A stretch of DNA of 64,000 nucleotides from Mesorhizobium sp. 65-26 (GTDB taxonomy: Bacteria > Pseudomonadota > Alphaproteobacteria > Rhizobiales > Rhizobiaceae), in contig MKVL01000038.1 in the NCBI GenBank assembly GCA_001899205.1, positions 311,938-375,937 of the forward strand. Reading direction: 5' to 3'. Under the pieces are notes generated by a model. The model saw only the letters and a program-made list of their open reading frames with translations, did not search any database and had not been told where the DNA came from. Every line of letters starts with the position of its first letter. Position 1 is the first letter of the stretch. This document shows, piece after piece, positions 34,459-43,113 of this stretch. Position numbers and translations under genes: made by a program.

Positions 34459-34633
34459 GCTGCCCCTCATTGTCCTGCCGGACATTTCTCCCCGTATAGG
34501 GACGGGGAGAAAGGGCTGGCCGCAGCGTCGCCTCTTTCTAGCAACGTTGGAGATTGGCGAAATCGCTGGCGAGAGCTGCCCTCTCCCCGTCTCTATACGG
34601 GGAGAGGATGCCGGCAGGCAGGTGAGGGGCAGC
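34459..34633. repeat. Inverted-repeat element, copy 1
   Basis: This is a 175-base element with inverted ends GCTGCCCCTCA/TGAGGGGCAGC and inner arms TTTCTCCCCGTATAGGGACG against CGTCTCTATACGGGGAGA. It contains a core CAACGTTGGAGATTGGCGAA (34542-34561) that recurs in the element at 37898-38050. It has no coding capacity and fills the gap between convergent cupin and peptidase genes. It looks like a non-autonomous mobile or mosaic repeat. Confidence 0.75.
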
Positions 34634-34649
34634 AGCGCCCTTTGCGGAA

Positions 34650-35840
34650 TTAGGCCACGCCGCCCCTGTTCCAGCCCCTGCCCCGATCGCCGAACATCAC
34701 ATAGCCGGCATCGGTCACCGCCATTGTATCCTCCAGCTTGATGAAGCCACGCGTCGGGTGGAGCATCGTCGTCTCCACCGACAGCACCATGTTCTTCTCC
34801 AGCGGCTTTGCCGCATAGGTGCCCTCATAGGCGACCGGATGGTTCGTCATCAGGAACGGCGCCTCATGTGTGATCAGTCCCATGCCATGGGCGAAGAAAT
34901 CCGTGTAGGGGGCCACCTTCGAGGCCTTCAGCACACCTTCGGCATGGGCGATCATGTCACCGCCCAGCGTGCCCGCCTTCACCTTCGAGAAGGCCGCCTG
35001 CTGCACGGCCTCGACCTCGGCCAGCAGATCCTCCAGCTCCGCGTCCGGCTCGCCCAGCACGCCCATGCGGCAGAGATCGCCGATATAGCCATGATAGTTG
35101 CCGCCGGAATCGATCGACATCACCTCGCCCTTCTTCCAGGCCTGGGGCGAGGCGGCGCGGTTGTGGCTCGAGCCGAGCGTCAGCAGGCAATACTCGAAAT
35201 GCGCGCCACGATTGGTTTCCTCGCGTCGGAGCTGTTCGATGATCTCGGCCTTGGTCGAGCCTTCGCGTGCCCAGCGGATGGTCGCCAGCATCGAATCGGT
35301 GATCAACTCCGAGGCGATGCGCAGCTTCTCGAGCTCGGCGTCGGTCTTGATCGCCCGCATCCGCTCCAGCATGTCGGTCGCATCGATCAGCTTCGCATCC
35401 GGCAATGCATGCCGGATCAGGGCATAGGCGTCGGACGGCAGGAAGCCGGGTTCGATGCCGATACGCGCGGCCTGCTTACCGATCTTCCCGAGATGCTCAA
35501 CGGCAAGATTGGCGGCATCGAGCGTGCCCCAGCAGGCCGTGTGCAGGTTCGGCGTCCAGAACGGATTGTTCTGATGTTCGCCGCCTTCCATCCGGTTGCC
35601 GATATAGGCTGCATGGTCAGGGCCGCCCTTCTCATAGACGACGATGGGCAGGTACCGGCTGTGGCCGATCGCATCCATCGCGGCGAAGAAGATGAATTTG
35701 TAGCCGCCGAGCAGGTACTGCGTGTTGTGTTTCGACGTGGCGAGCAGCACGTCGATGCCGGCCTCCTCCATCAGCCGATCCACCCTTGCATGGTCGAAGG
35801 GGATGTTGCTGACGGCATTCTTGCCCGGAACGATGTTCAT
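34650..35840 (-). CDS. M24-family peptidase (Xaa-Pro dipeptidase/creatinase-like)
   Basis: This is a 396-residue protein with an N-terminal creatinase domain and a C-terminal pita-bread domain. All five dinuclear metal ligands of the M24 peptidases are present: D244, D255, H318, E356 and E370 (MSIDSGGNYHGYIGDLCR; AHGMGL; SVETTM; KLEDTM). So it is probably an active metalloenzyme on a peptide or amide-like substrate. It is divergent from a peptide-type ABC importer, with two operator sites between them, which suggests import and cleavage of the same compound. Confidence 0.9.
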   Translation of the reverse strand: MNIVPGKNAVSNIPFDHARVDRLMEEAGIDVLLATSKHNTQYLLGGYKFIFFAAMDAIGHSRYLPIVVYEKGGPDHAAYIGNRMEGGEHQNNPFWTPNLHTACWGTLDAANLAVEHLGKIGKQAARIGIEPGFLPSDAYALIRHALPDAKLIDATDMLERMRAIKTDAELEKLRIASELITDSMLATIRWAREGSTKAEIIEQLRREETNRGAHFEYCLLTLGSSHNRAASPQAWKKGEVMSIDSGGNYHGYIGDLCRMGVLGEPDAELEDLLAEVEAVQQAAFSKVKAGTLGGDMIAHAEGVLKASKVAPYTDFFAHGMGLITHEAPFLMTNHPVAYEGTYAAKPLEKNMVLSVETTMLHPTRGFIKLEDTMAVTDAGYVMFGDRGRGWNRGGVA

Positions 35841-35938
35841 CTGCCTCTCCCTGATGTCCTTGCCCGCCCGTCAAACAGGCGCACCCTCTCGGGCTCTGAG
35901 CCCGGCTATCCGTCAGATCAGTAACACTTTCCGCAATC

Positions 35939-35949
35939 TGGTACAGCCA
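35939..35949. promoter_or_regulatory. TGGT-N3-GCCA operator variant
   Basis: TGGTACAGCCA with flank CAATC...GAAAC lies 99 bases before the M24 peptidase start. It is a one-mismatch version of the operators at 14.4 and 31 kb, in the 381-base divergent region between the peptidase and the Opp/Dpp-type importer. Confidence 0.45.
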
Positions 35950-35996
35950 GAAACGACAAATCCGGCGATACCATATAAGAAATACTTTGAATTCGA

Positions 35997-36039
35997 GGTT
36001 TAATTTCCAATCTGGTCCTACCAGATTGGAAATTAAACC
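35997..36039. promoter_or_regulatory. 43-base perfect palindrome centred on a TGGT-N3-ACCA operator
   Basis: Arms of 20 bases (35997-36016 and 36020-36039) are exact inverses around CCT; the left arm reads GGTTTAATTTCCAATCTGGT. The central TGGTCCTACCA (36013-36023) is the same operator type as at 14372, 14552, 30969 and 31145. It lies 183 bases before the binding-protein gene at 36222. The extra 16 bases of symmetry on each side far exceed a normal operator. Confidence 0.65.
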
Positions 36040-36221
36040 GGGACGTCGCCAACTGGTCCAGCGGACGGAAATTTCAAAGCCAAGCCAGCATGCGCCAATT
36101 CCGTCTCTGGCGAAACCCTTGGCTTGGATCATAATCGCCCCGCCAGGATGACGGCGGGGGCCGTCTCCTGTACCTGCCGGGTCAGGTCGCTTTCAAAACG
36201 GTCGATGGAGGAAGTTGAGCG

Positions 36222-37832
36222 ATGTCGCAGTTCACGATTTCACGCCGCGCGGTGCTTGCGGGTTCGGCAATGCTGCTGGCATCCACGGCCCTGCCGACCA
36301 TCGGACGGGCGCAGACACCGAAAAAGGGCGGACGCCTGGTCGTGGCCGCGGATTCCGAACCGCGCAACCTCAATCCGGCAATCGTCGCCTCCAACGGCGT
36401 CTTCTTCATTTCCAGCAAGGTTGTCGAAACGCTGGCCGAAGCCTCCTTCGACGGCAAGGACGGGCTGGCGCCGCGCCTGGCGCTTTCATGGGAAGGCGCC
36501 GACGACGGCCTGTCGGCGACCTTCAAGCTGCGTGATGGCGTCAAATGGCACGACGGCAAGCCCTTCACCTCGGCCGACGTCGCTTTCTCGGCGCTCCAGG
36601 TGTGGAAGCCGCTGCAGAATCTCGGCCGCACCGTCTTTAGGGATCTCGAGGCCGTCGACACCCCAGACGCTCTCACCGCCGTGTTCAAATTCTCCAAGCC
36701 GACGCCTTTCCAGTTGATCCGTAACGCGCTGCCGGCGTTGAGCAGCGTCGTGCCCAAGCATGTCTACGAGACCGGCAAGATCGAGGACAACCCGGCCAAC
36801 ATCGCGCCCGTCGGCACCGGGCCGTTCAAGTTCGCGGAATACAAGCAGGGCCAGTACTATCGGCTGACGAAGAACACCGACTACTGGGGCAAGGACGAGC
36901 CCTATCTCGACGAGATCATCTACCAGGTCTTGCCGGACCGCACGTCCGCCGCCGCCGCGCTGGAGGCGGAGGAGATCCATCTCGCCGCCTTCTCGGCCGT
37001 GCCGCTCGCCGACCTCGACCGCATTTCGAAAGTGCCTGGCCTGAAGGTCGTCACCAAGGGCTATGAGGGGCTGACCTACCAGCTCGTCGTCGAGATCAAC
37101 CACCGCCGCAAGGAACTGGCCGACCTCAAGGTGCGCCAGGCGATCGCGCATGCCATCGACAAGGACTTCGTCGTCAAGACGGTGTTCCTTGGCTATGCCG
37201 CCGCCTCCACCGGTCCGGTGCCGAAGAACGATCCGCAGTTCTACACCGCCGACGTGCCGACCTACGCCTTCGACGTCGCCAAGGCCAACGCCCTGCTCGA
37301 CGAAGCCGGCTACAAGAAGGGAGCCGACGGGAAGCGCTTCTCGCTGAAACTGCTGCCGGCGCCTTACTTCAACGAGACCAAGCAGTTCGGCGACTATCTG
37401 CGCCAGGCGCTTGCCGCCATCGGCATCGACGCCCAACTCGTCAACAACGACTCGGCCGCGCACATCAAGGCCGTCTACACCGACCATGCCTTCGACCTTG
37501 CCGTCGGCCCGCCAGTGTTCCGCGGCGATCCGGCGATCTCGACGACCATCCTCGTGCAGAGCGGCATTCCGGACGGCGTGCCCTTCTCCAACCAGGGTGG
37601 CTACAAGAACGAAGACCTCGACGCCCTCATCACCAAGGCGTCGGAGACGCTGGACAGCGCCGCCCGCACAGAGCTCTACAAGACATTCCAGAAGAAGGTC
37701 GTGGAGGACCTGCCGCTGATCAACGTCGCCGAATGGAGTTTCATCAGCGTCGCGCGCGACACCGTCGGCAACATCGCCAACAACCCGCGCTGGGCGGTGT
37801 CGAACTGGGCGGACACTTATTTGGAATCGTGA
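36222..37832 (+). CDS. Opp/Dpp-type substrate-binding protein
   Basis: This is a 536-residue family-5 binding protein. The N-terminus has a twin-arginine-like signal (ISRRAVLAGSAM), with cleavage near IGRA. Family blocks are GGRLVVAADSEPRNLNPAI, LAPRLALSWEGADDG, FKLRDGVKWHDGKPFTSADV and PVGTGPFKFAEY. GGAGGAAG lies 9 bases upstream. It delivers a peptide, opine or similar solute to the four-gene importer downstream, from which it is separated by an inverted-repeat element. Confidence 0.93.
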   Translation: MSQFTISRRAVLAGSAMLLASTALPTIGRAQTPKKGGRLVVAADSEPRNLNPAIVASNGVFFISSKVVETLAEASFDGKDGLAPRLALSWEGADDGLSATFKLRDGVKWHDGKPFTSADVAFSALQVWKPLQNLGRTVFRDLEAVDTPDALTAVFKFSKPTPFQLIRNALPALSSVVPKHVYETGKIEDNPANIAPVGTGPFKFAEYKQGQYYRLTKNTDYWGKDEPYLDEIIYQVLPDRTSAAAALEAEEIHLAAFSAVPLADLDRISKVPGLKVVTKGYEGLTYQLVVEINHRRKELADLKVRQAIAHAIDKDFVVKTVFLGYAAASTGPVPKNDPQFYTADVPTYAFDVAKANALLDEAGYKKGADGKRFSLKLLPAPYFNETKQFGDYLRQALAAIGIDAQLVNNDSAAHIKAVYTDHAFDLAVGPPVFRGDPAISTTILVQSGIPDGVPFSNQGGYKNEDLDALITKASETLDSAARTELYKTFQKKVVEDLPLINVAEWSFISVARDTVGNIANNPRWAVSNWADTYLES

Positions 37833-37897
37833 CACACTCGCGCGGATGAAAATTCGCGAGACAACGGGAACTTGGCCAGAGACAGAGTTCCTTCACA

Positions 37898-38050
37898 CCC
37901 CCCTCTGTCCTGCCGGACATCTCCCCCGCAAGGGGGGAGATCAACAGTTTATCCGTTTCGCCAATTCCTCAACGTTGGAGATTGGCGAAGCCATTGGTGA
38001 CAGCCAATCTCCCCCCTTGCGGGGGAGATGTCCGGCAGGACAGAGGGGGG
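37898..38050. repeat. Inverted-repeat element, copy 2
   Basis: This 153-base element has nearly perfect long inverted ends (CCCCCCTCTGTCCTGCCGGA at the left, its inverse at the right), inner arms ATCTCCCCCGCAAGGGGGGA, and the core CAACGTTGGAGATTGGCGAA (37970-37989) shared with 34542-34561. It separates the binding-protein gene from its permease genes and probably lowers downstream expression. Confidence 0.78.
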
Positions 38051-38105
38051 CGCCTGGGCTCGGCATCTTCTATTTCCAGCATACCGCTCCCCCGCAGAGG
38101 CGCGC

Positions 38106-39089
38106 ATGAACCGCGCCCTCACCCTGCTCCGTCGCCGCCTCGTCGGCAGCATCTTCGTGCTGCTGATCGTGGTGATCGGCACCTTCCTCCTGCTCGAGGC
38201 GGCGCCTGGCGACGCGGTCGATGCCTACATAGTCTCGACCGGCGGCGACGCCGGCATGATCGAGCTGCTTCGCCATCGCTGGGGCCTCGACCAGAGCGAA
38301 CTGACGCGGCTCGCCAACTATCTTTGGGCGTTGCTGCATCTCGATCTCGGCCAGTCCGTCACCTTCTCGCGTCCGGTGCGCGACGTTATCCTCGAACGCC
38401 TGCCGACCACGCTGCTGCTGATGGTCAGCGCCACAGCGCTGTCCTTCGGCCTCGGCTCGGCGCTCGGCATCTACGCCGGCGCAAAGCCGGGCAGCGTTCG
38501 TGACCGCGTGCTCTCCATCGGCTCGCTCGCGCTCTACGCCATACCCGGCTTCTGGCTCGGCCTGGTGCTGATCGTGGTCTTCGCGGTCGATCTGCGCTGG
38601 CTGCCCATCGGCGGCATCGAGACGCTCGCTTCCAGCAAGACAGGCCTCGACCGCGCAGGCGACATCGCGATCCACCTGCTGCTGCCGGTATCGGCGCTCG
38701 GCTTCATCTATCTCGCCCTTTACCTGCGCATGATGCGCGCCGGCATGGCCGAGGTCTGGCGGCAGGATTTCATCCTCGCCGCGCGCGCCCGGGGCCTGAG
38801 CCGCCGCGCGATCGTTCGTCATGTCGCCCGCAACGCGCTGCTGCCGCTGGTCACCATGCTCGGCCTGCAATCGGCGCAGATGCTGGGCGGCAGCGTCGTC
38901 ATCGAAAGCGTCTTCGCCGTGCCCGGCCTCGGCCGCCTCGCGCAGGAAGCCGTCGCCGGTCGCGACACGCCGCTGCTGCTTGGCATCATCCTGGTCAGCG
39001 CGGTGCTGGTCGTCGTCATCAATCTCCTTGTCGATCTCGCCTACACCATCCTCGACCCGCGGGTCGGCGCCAGCGAGGTTGGCGCATGA
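38106..39089 (+). CDS. Opp/Dpp-type ABC importer permease (DppB-like)
   Basis: This is a 327-residue permease with six helices. Typical DppB features are GDAVDAYIVSTGGDAGMIELLRHRWGL, the coupling loop ARARGLSRRAIVRHVARNALLP and the C-terminal VNLLVDLAYTILDPRV. ATG 38106 follows AGAGG and gives the family N-terminus. It overlaps the next permease gene (ATGA at 39086). It forms the channel with the DppC-like protein. Confidence 0.93.
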   Translation: MNRALTLLRRRLVGSIFVLLIVVIGTFLLLEAAPGDAVDAYIVSTGGDAGMIELLRHRWGLDQSELTRLANYLWALLHLDLGQSVTFSRPVRDVILERLPTTLLLMVSATALSFGLGSALGIYAGAKPGSVRDRVLSIGSLALYAIPGFWLGLVLIVVFAVDLRWLPIGGIETLASSKTGLDRAGDIAIHLLLPVSALGFIYLALYLRMMRAGMAEVWRQDFILAARARGLSRRAIVRHVARNALLPLVTMLGLQSAQMLGGSVVIESVFAVPGLGRLAQEAVAGRDTPLLLGIILVSAVLVVVINLLVDLAYTILDPRVGASEVGA

Positions 39090-39912
39090 GCGCAATCCGC
39101 CGCTTCCTGCGCGTGCCCGAGGCGACGGCCGGAGCCTTCATACTGGCGCTGCTGCTGGCCATGGCGCTGTTGGCGCCGCTGCTCTTTCCCGGCGACCCGC
39201 AGGCGATTGCCGGCGCGCCGCTGCTGCCGCCCTTCCATGACTGGTCTCTGCCGCTCGGCACCGACCGGCTCGGCCGCGACGTGCTGGCCGAGCTCTTTCA
39301 TGGCGCCCGCACCTCGCTGGCTGTGGGATTGGCGGCGGCGGCCGCCGCTCTCCTGATCGGCGCGGTGGTCGGCACGCTGGCCGGCTTCGCTGGCGGCCTC
39401 GTCGACGAGGTGCTGATGCGCGTCACCGATGCCTTCCAGACCGTACCGGGCTTCCTGCTGGCGCTGGCCTTCGTCAGCGTCGTCGGTCCCTCGCTGGGAG
39501 TCGTCGTGGCGGCCATCGCGCTCGGCACCTGGACCGGTCCGGCGCGCGTCGCGCGCGCCGAAGTGCTCTCCATCCGCGAGCGCGACTATGTGGCGGGCGC
39601 CCGCGTCATCGGCATGCACCCGCTGGAGATCGCCTTCCGCGAAATCCTGCCCAACGCGCTGCCGCCCGTGCTGGCCCTGTCCTCGGTGATCGTCGCGGCC
39701 GCCATCCTCACAGAGGCGGCGCTTTCCTTCCTCGGGCTCGGCGACCCCAACCGCGTCACCTGGGGTGGCATGATCGCCGAAGGCCGCACGGTTCTACGCA
39801 CCGCGCCTTTCCTGTCGATCGTTCCCGGCATCGCGTTGGTGCTGACCGTACTCGGCGTCTATCTCGCCGGCGAGGGCGTCGTTGAAACCACGGCGACGCG
39901 GCGGGGCCTGTC

Positions 39913-39916
<4 letters not shown>
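39086..39916 (+). CDS. Opp/Dpp-type ABC importer permease (DppC-like)
   Basis: This is a 276-residue permease with GTDRLGRDVLAELFHGARTSL, coupling loop GARVIGMHPLEIAFREILPNALPP and SFLGLGDPNRVTWGGMI, all DppC hallmarks. It overlaps the genes on both sides (ATGA and GTGA), so it is one tightly coupled operon. Confidence 0.94.
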
Positions 39917-40715
<799 letters not shown>

Positions 40716-40719
<4 letters not shown>

Positions 40720-41507
40720 ATGGCCCCCTGCTCGCGGTTTCCGGCCTTTCCAAGCACTATCGGCGCGCCGGCAAGATGGTCGCCGCCGCCGACGATGTCG
40801 CCTTCGATATACAGCCCGGCCAGACCCTGGCGCTGGCCGGGCCTTCCGGCAGCGGCAAGTCGACCATCGCGCGGCTGGTGCTGCGGCTGATCGAGCCCGA
40901 TGCGGGAAACATCCGATTCGAAGACGCCGATTTCCTGGCGCTCGGCGGCGCCGCCCTGAGAGCGCGGCGCGCCCGCCTGCAGATGGTGTTCCAGGACCCG
41001 CTCGCTGCCTTCAACCCGCGTGCCACCGTGGCGCGGGTGCTCGACGACCCCTTGCGCATCCACGGCATCGCCGAGCGCTCCGAGCGGCCGCGCCGCATCG
41101 CCGCGCTACTGGAGCGTGTCGGGCTACCGACGGAGCTGGCCCAGCGCGCCATCCACGAAATATCCGGCGGCCAGCGCCAGCGCGTCGCCATAGCCCGCGC
41201 CATCGCCACGAAGCCGTCGCTGATCGTGCTCGACGAGGCCGTCTCCGCGCTCGATGTCTCGGTGCGTGGTAAAATCCTGGAGCTGCTGCTCGACCTGCAG
41301 CGCGAGGAAGGGATCGCCTATCTCTTCATCTCGCACGACCTCGGCGTGGTCCGTGCCATCGCCCATCGCGTCGCCATCCTCGACGGTGGACGGATCGCCG
41401 AAAGCGGCGACGCGCGCGCCGTGATCGATGTGCCGCGCTCGGCCATCGGCAAGGCGCTGGTGGCGGCGGCGCCGAAACTGCCAGCGCCGGCGCGAACAGC
41501 TTCCTGA
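40716..41507 (+). CDS. Opp/Dpp-type ABC importer ATPase (DppF-like)
   Basis: This is a 263-residue ATPase with Walker A GPSGSGKST, VFQDPLAAFNPRATV, signature [14 protein letters not shown] and Walker B IVLDEAVSALDVS. The alanine after DE is again where P is usual, as in its partner. It overlaps the first ATPase by ATGA and ends the importer operon, 10 bases from a convergent DeoR gene. Confidence 0.92.
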
Positions 41508-41517
41508 ACAGGCCCCG

Positions 41518-42300
41518 TCAGGTTCCCGCGAAGACGTGCAGCTCGGCTCCGGCCTCCTCGATGGCGGTGCGCAACGCGGCCTGCGGCTCCGTGTCGGTGA
41601 CAATGTCGGAAAGCTGGCCAAGCGCGCAGACGCGTTCGAGGCTGCTGCGCCCGAACTTGTCCCGGGTGACGACGAGAACGGTCGACAGCGACCGCGCCAT
41701 CATCGCCCGCTTCACCGCTGCGGCGCCCGAGATCATGTCGTTGGCGCCGTCGGCGTTGATGCCCGACGCGCCGATGATCGCCACGTCGGCATTGTAGCGG
41801 CGAACGAATTCGACCGTGTCCTCGCCGAGCACGCTGCCTTCGCGCGCGTCATAGGTGCCCGGGCACAGGATCACGCGGAAGGTCGGATTGGCGCCGGCCA
41901 CCGAAGCCACGCCGGTGGAATTGGTGATCACCGTCAGGTCGCGGGTCAATTGCGACAGGTTGCGCGCCACCTCGTAAGTGGTGGAGCCGCCGTCAATCAT
42001 CACGATCTGGCCCTTCTCGATGAGGCCCGCCGCGCCCCTGCCGATGCGCGAACGCTCCTCGACGAGGGTCAATCCGCGTTCGGAAATGACCGGCTCGGAG
42101 GTGACAAGCGAGATCGTAGCGCCGCCGTATGTGCGGTTGATCAGCCCGGCCTCGCCGAGTTCGATCAGGTCGCGGCGGATCGTCTCGCCGGCGACACCGA
42201 TGCGGCGGGCGAGCTTCGAGATACGGATGGATGCCGACCTGCGTACTTCCGAGAGGATGAGTTCGTGCCGCTCCTTCTTGGTCAGACGGCCTGGCTCCAT
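41518..42300 (-). CDS. DeoR-family regulator of the polyol cluster
   Basis: This is a 260-residue DeoR/GlpR regulator. The N-terminal helix-turn-helix is ISKLARRIGVAGETIRRDLIEL (about 27-48) followed by GLINRTYGGA. The C-terminal sugar-phosphate sensor domain includes GLTLVEERSRIGRGAA and MIDGGSTTYEVA. It is the last gene of a leftward unit (TIM barrel, kinase, dehydrogenase, HAD, deoR), so it is probably induced together with the enzymes it controls. It resembles the DeoR at 59924-60700. Confidence 0.91.
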   Translation of the reverse strand: MEPGRLTKKERHELILSEVRRSASIRISKLARRIGVAGETIRRDLIELGEAGLINRTYGGATISLVTSEPVISERGLTLVEERSRIGRGAAGLIEKGQIVMIDGGSTTYEVARNLSQLTRDLTVITNSTGVASVAGANPTFRVILCPGTYDAREGSVLGEDTVEFVRRYNADVAIIGASGINADGANDMISGAAAVKRAMMARSLSTVLVVTRDKFGRSSLERVCALGQLSDIVTDTEPQAALRTAIEEAGAELHVFAGT

Positions 42301-42307
42301 GATTTCC

Positions 42308-43108
42308 CTACCCCTTTGCAGCAATCAGCGCGCTCGCAACCTCGGCAAACCCGTCCGCGCCCCTCCCCGCGGTCACGAAAGCAGGCGAAGCGGGAAGTTC
42401 GTCCCCGAAATCAAGGACATTAGCGACGCCGACACTGTTGGGGAAGAAGCCGAACATGGGCGCGTCATTTGGACTGTCGCCGACGAAGACGATGCTCTCG
42501 CGGTCGTTGTCGATATCGATGCCGAAGCAGCGATCGAGGAACAGGCGGCTGGTCGACAGCTTGTCGTAGCCGCCGAACCAGCCGTTGACATGGATGGACG
42601 ATATTTTCGCCGTCGCCCCGTGGCGCTGGAAGATATCGACGATGCGCAGCACATCCGCTTTTGGCAACGCCGGCACGTCCTCGCAGAAATCGATGGCGAG
42701 ATCGGCCTCGCGGTAGGCCTGGTCGGCGGCGACGGCGGCGCCCGGCACCTCGCGCAGCACGGCCTCGCGGATCTGCTGGAGCCGCAGGACATCGGCCTGC
42801 CGCTCCATGGCGCTCTTGGCATAGTGGCGCACCAGCCGCCGGTTGGAATCGTCGTGCCGAAAATAGAAGGCGCCGTTTTCGCCCACCACCCCGTCGGCCG
42901 GCCATTGTCGGGCGATCAGGTCGCACCAGCCGGCCGGCCGGCCGGTGACGGGCGCGACGATGAAACCCGCCTGCTTCAGGCTTTCGAGCGCGGCATAGGC
43001 GCGCGCGGGCAGCCGGCCCTCCTCGGTCAGCGTATCATCGATGTCGGTGAGCACGACCGTCACCTTGCGGCGGGCCTCCAGCGCGAACTCGGTGAGGGCG
43101 CGCGGCAT
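42308..43108 (-). CDS. HAD-superfamily (type IIB) hydrolase
   Basis: This is a 266-residue HAD phosphatase. Motif I is D22-I-D24-D-T26 (VLTDIDDTLTEEG), motif II is in PVTGRP, motif III is a Lys region, and motif IV is VFVGDSPNDAPMFGFF. The cap is of the Cof/sucrose-phosphatase type, active on sugar or polyol phosphates. It lies 7 bases before deoR and 5 bases after the dehydrogenase gene in a leftward operon, so it may remove or recycle a phosphorylated intermediate. Confidence 0.87.
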   Translation of the reverse strand: MPRALTEFALEARRKVTVVLTDIDDTLTEEGRLPARAYAALESLKQAGFIVAPVTGRPAGWCDLIARQWPADGVVGENGAFYFRHDDSNRRLVRHYAKSAMERQADVLRLQQIREAVLREVPGAAVAADQAYREADLAIDFCEDVPALPKADVLRIVDIFQRHGATAKISSIHVNGWFGGYDKLSTSRLFLDRCFGIDIDNDRESIVFVGDSPNDAPMFGFFPNSVGVANVLDFGDELPASPAFVTAGRGADGFAEVASALIAAKG

Positions 43109-43113
43109 GGCTG

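Noticed and set aside
36182-36757. Small leftward gene opposite the start of the Opp-type binding protein
   Set aside because: It is antisense to a signal peptide and conserved mature start, with Ser/Arg-rich shadow composition.
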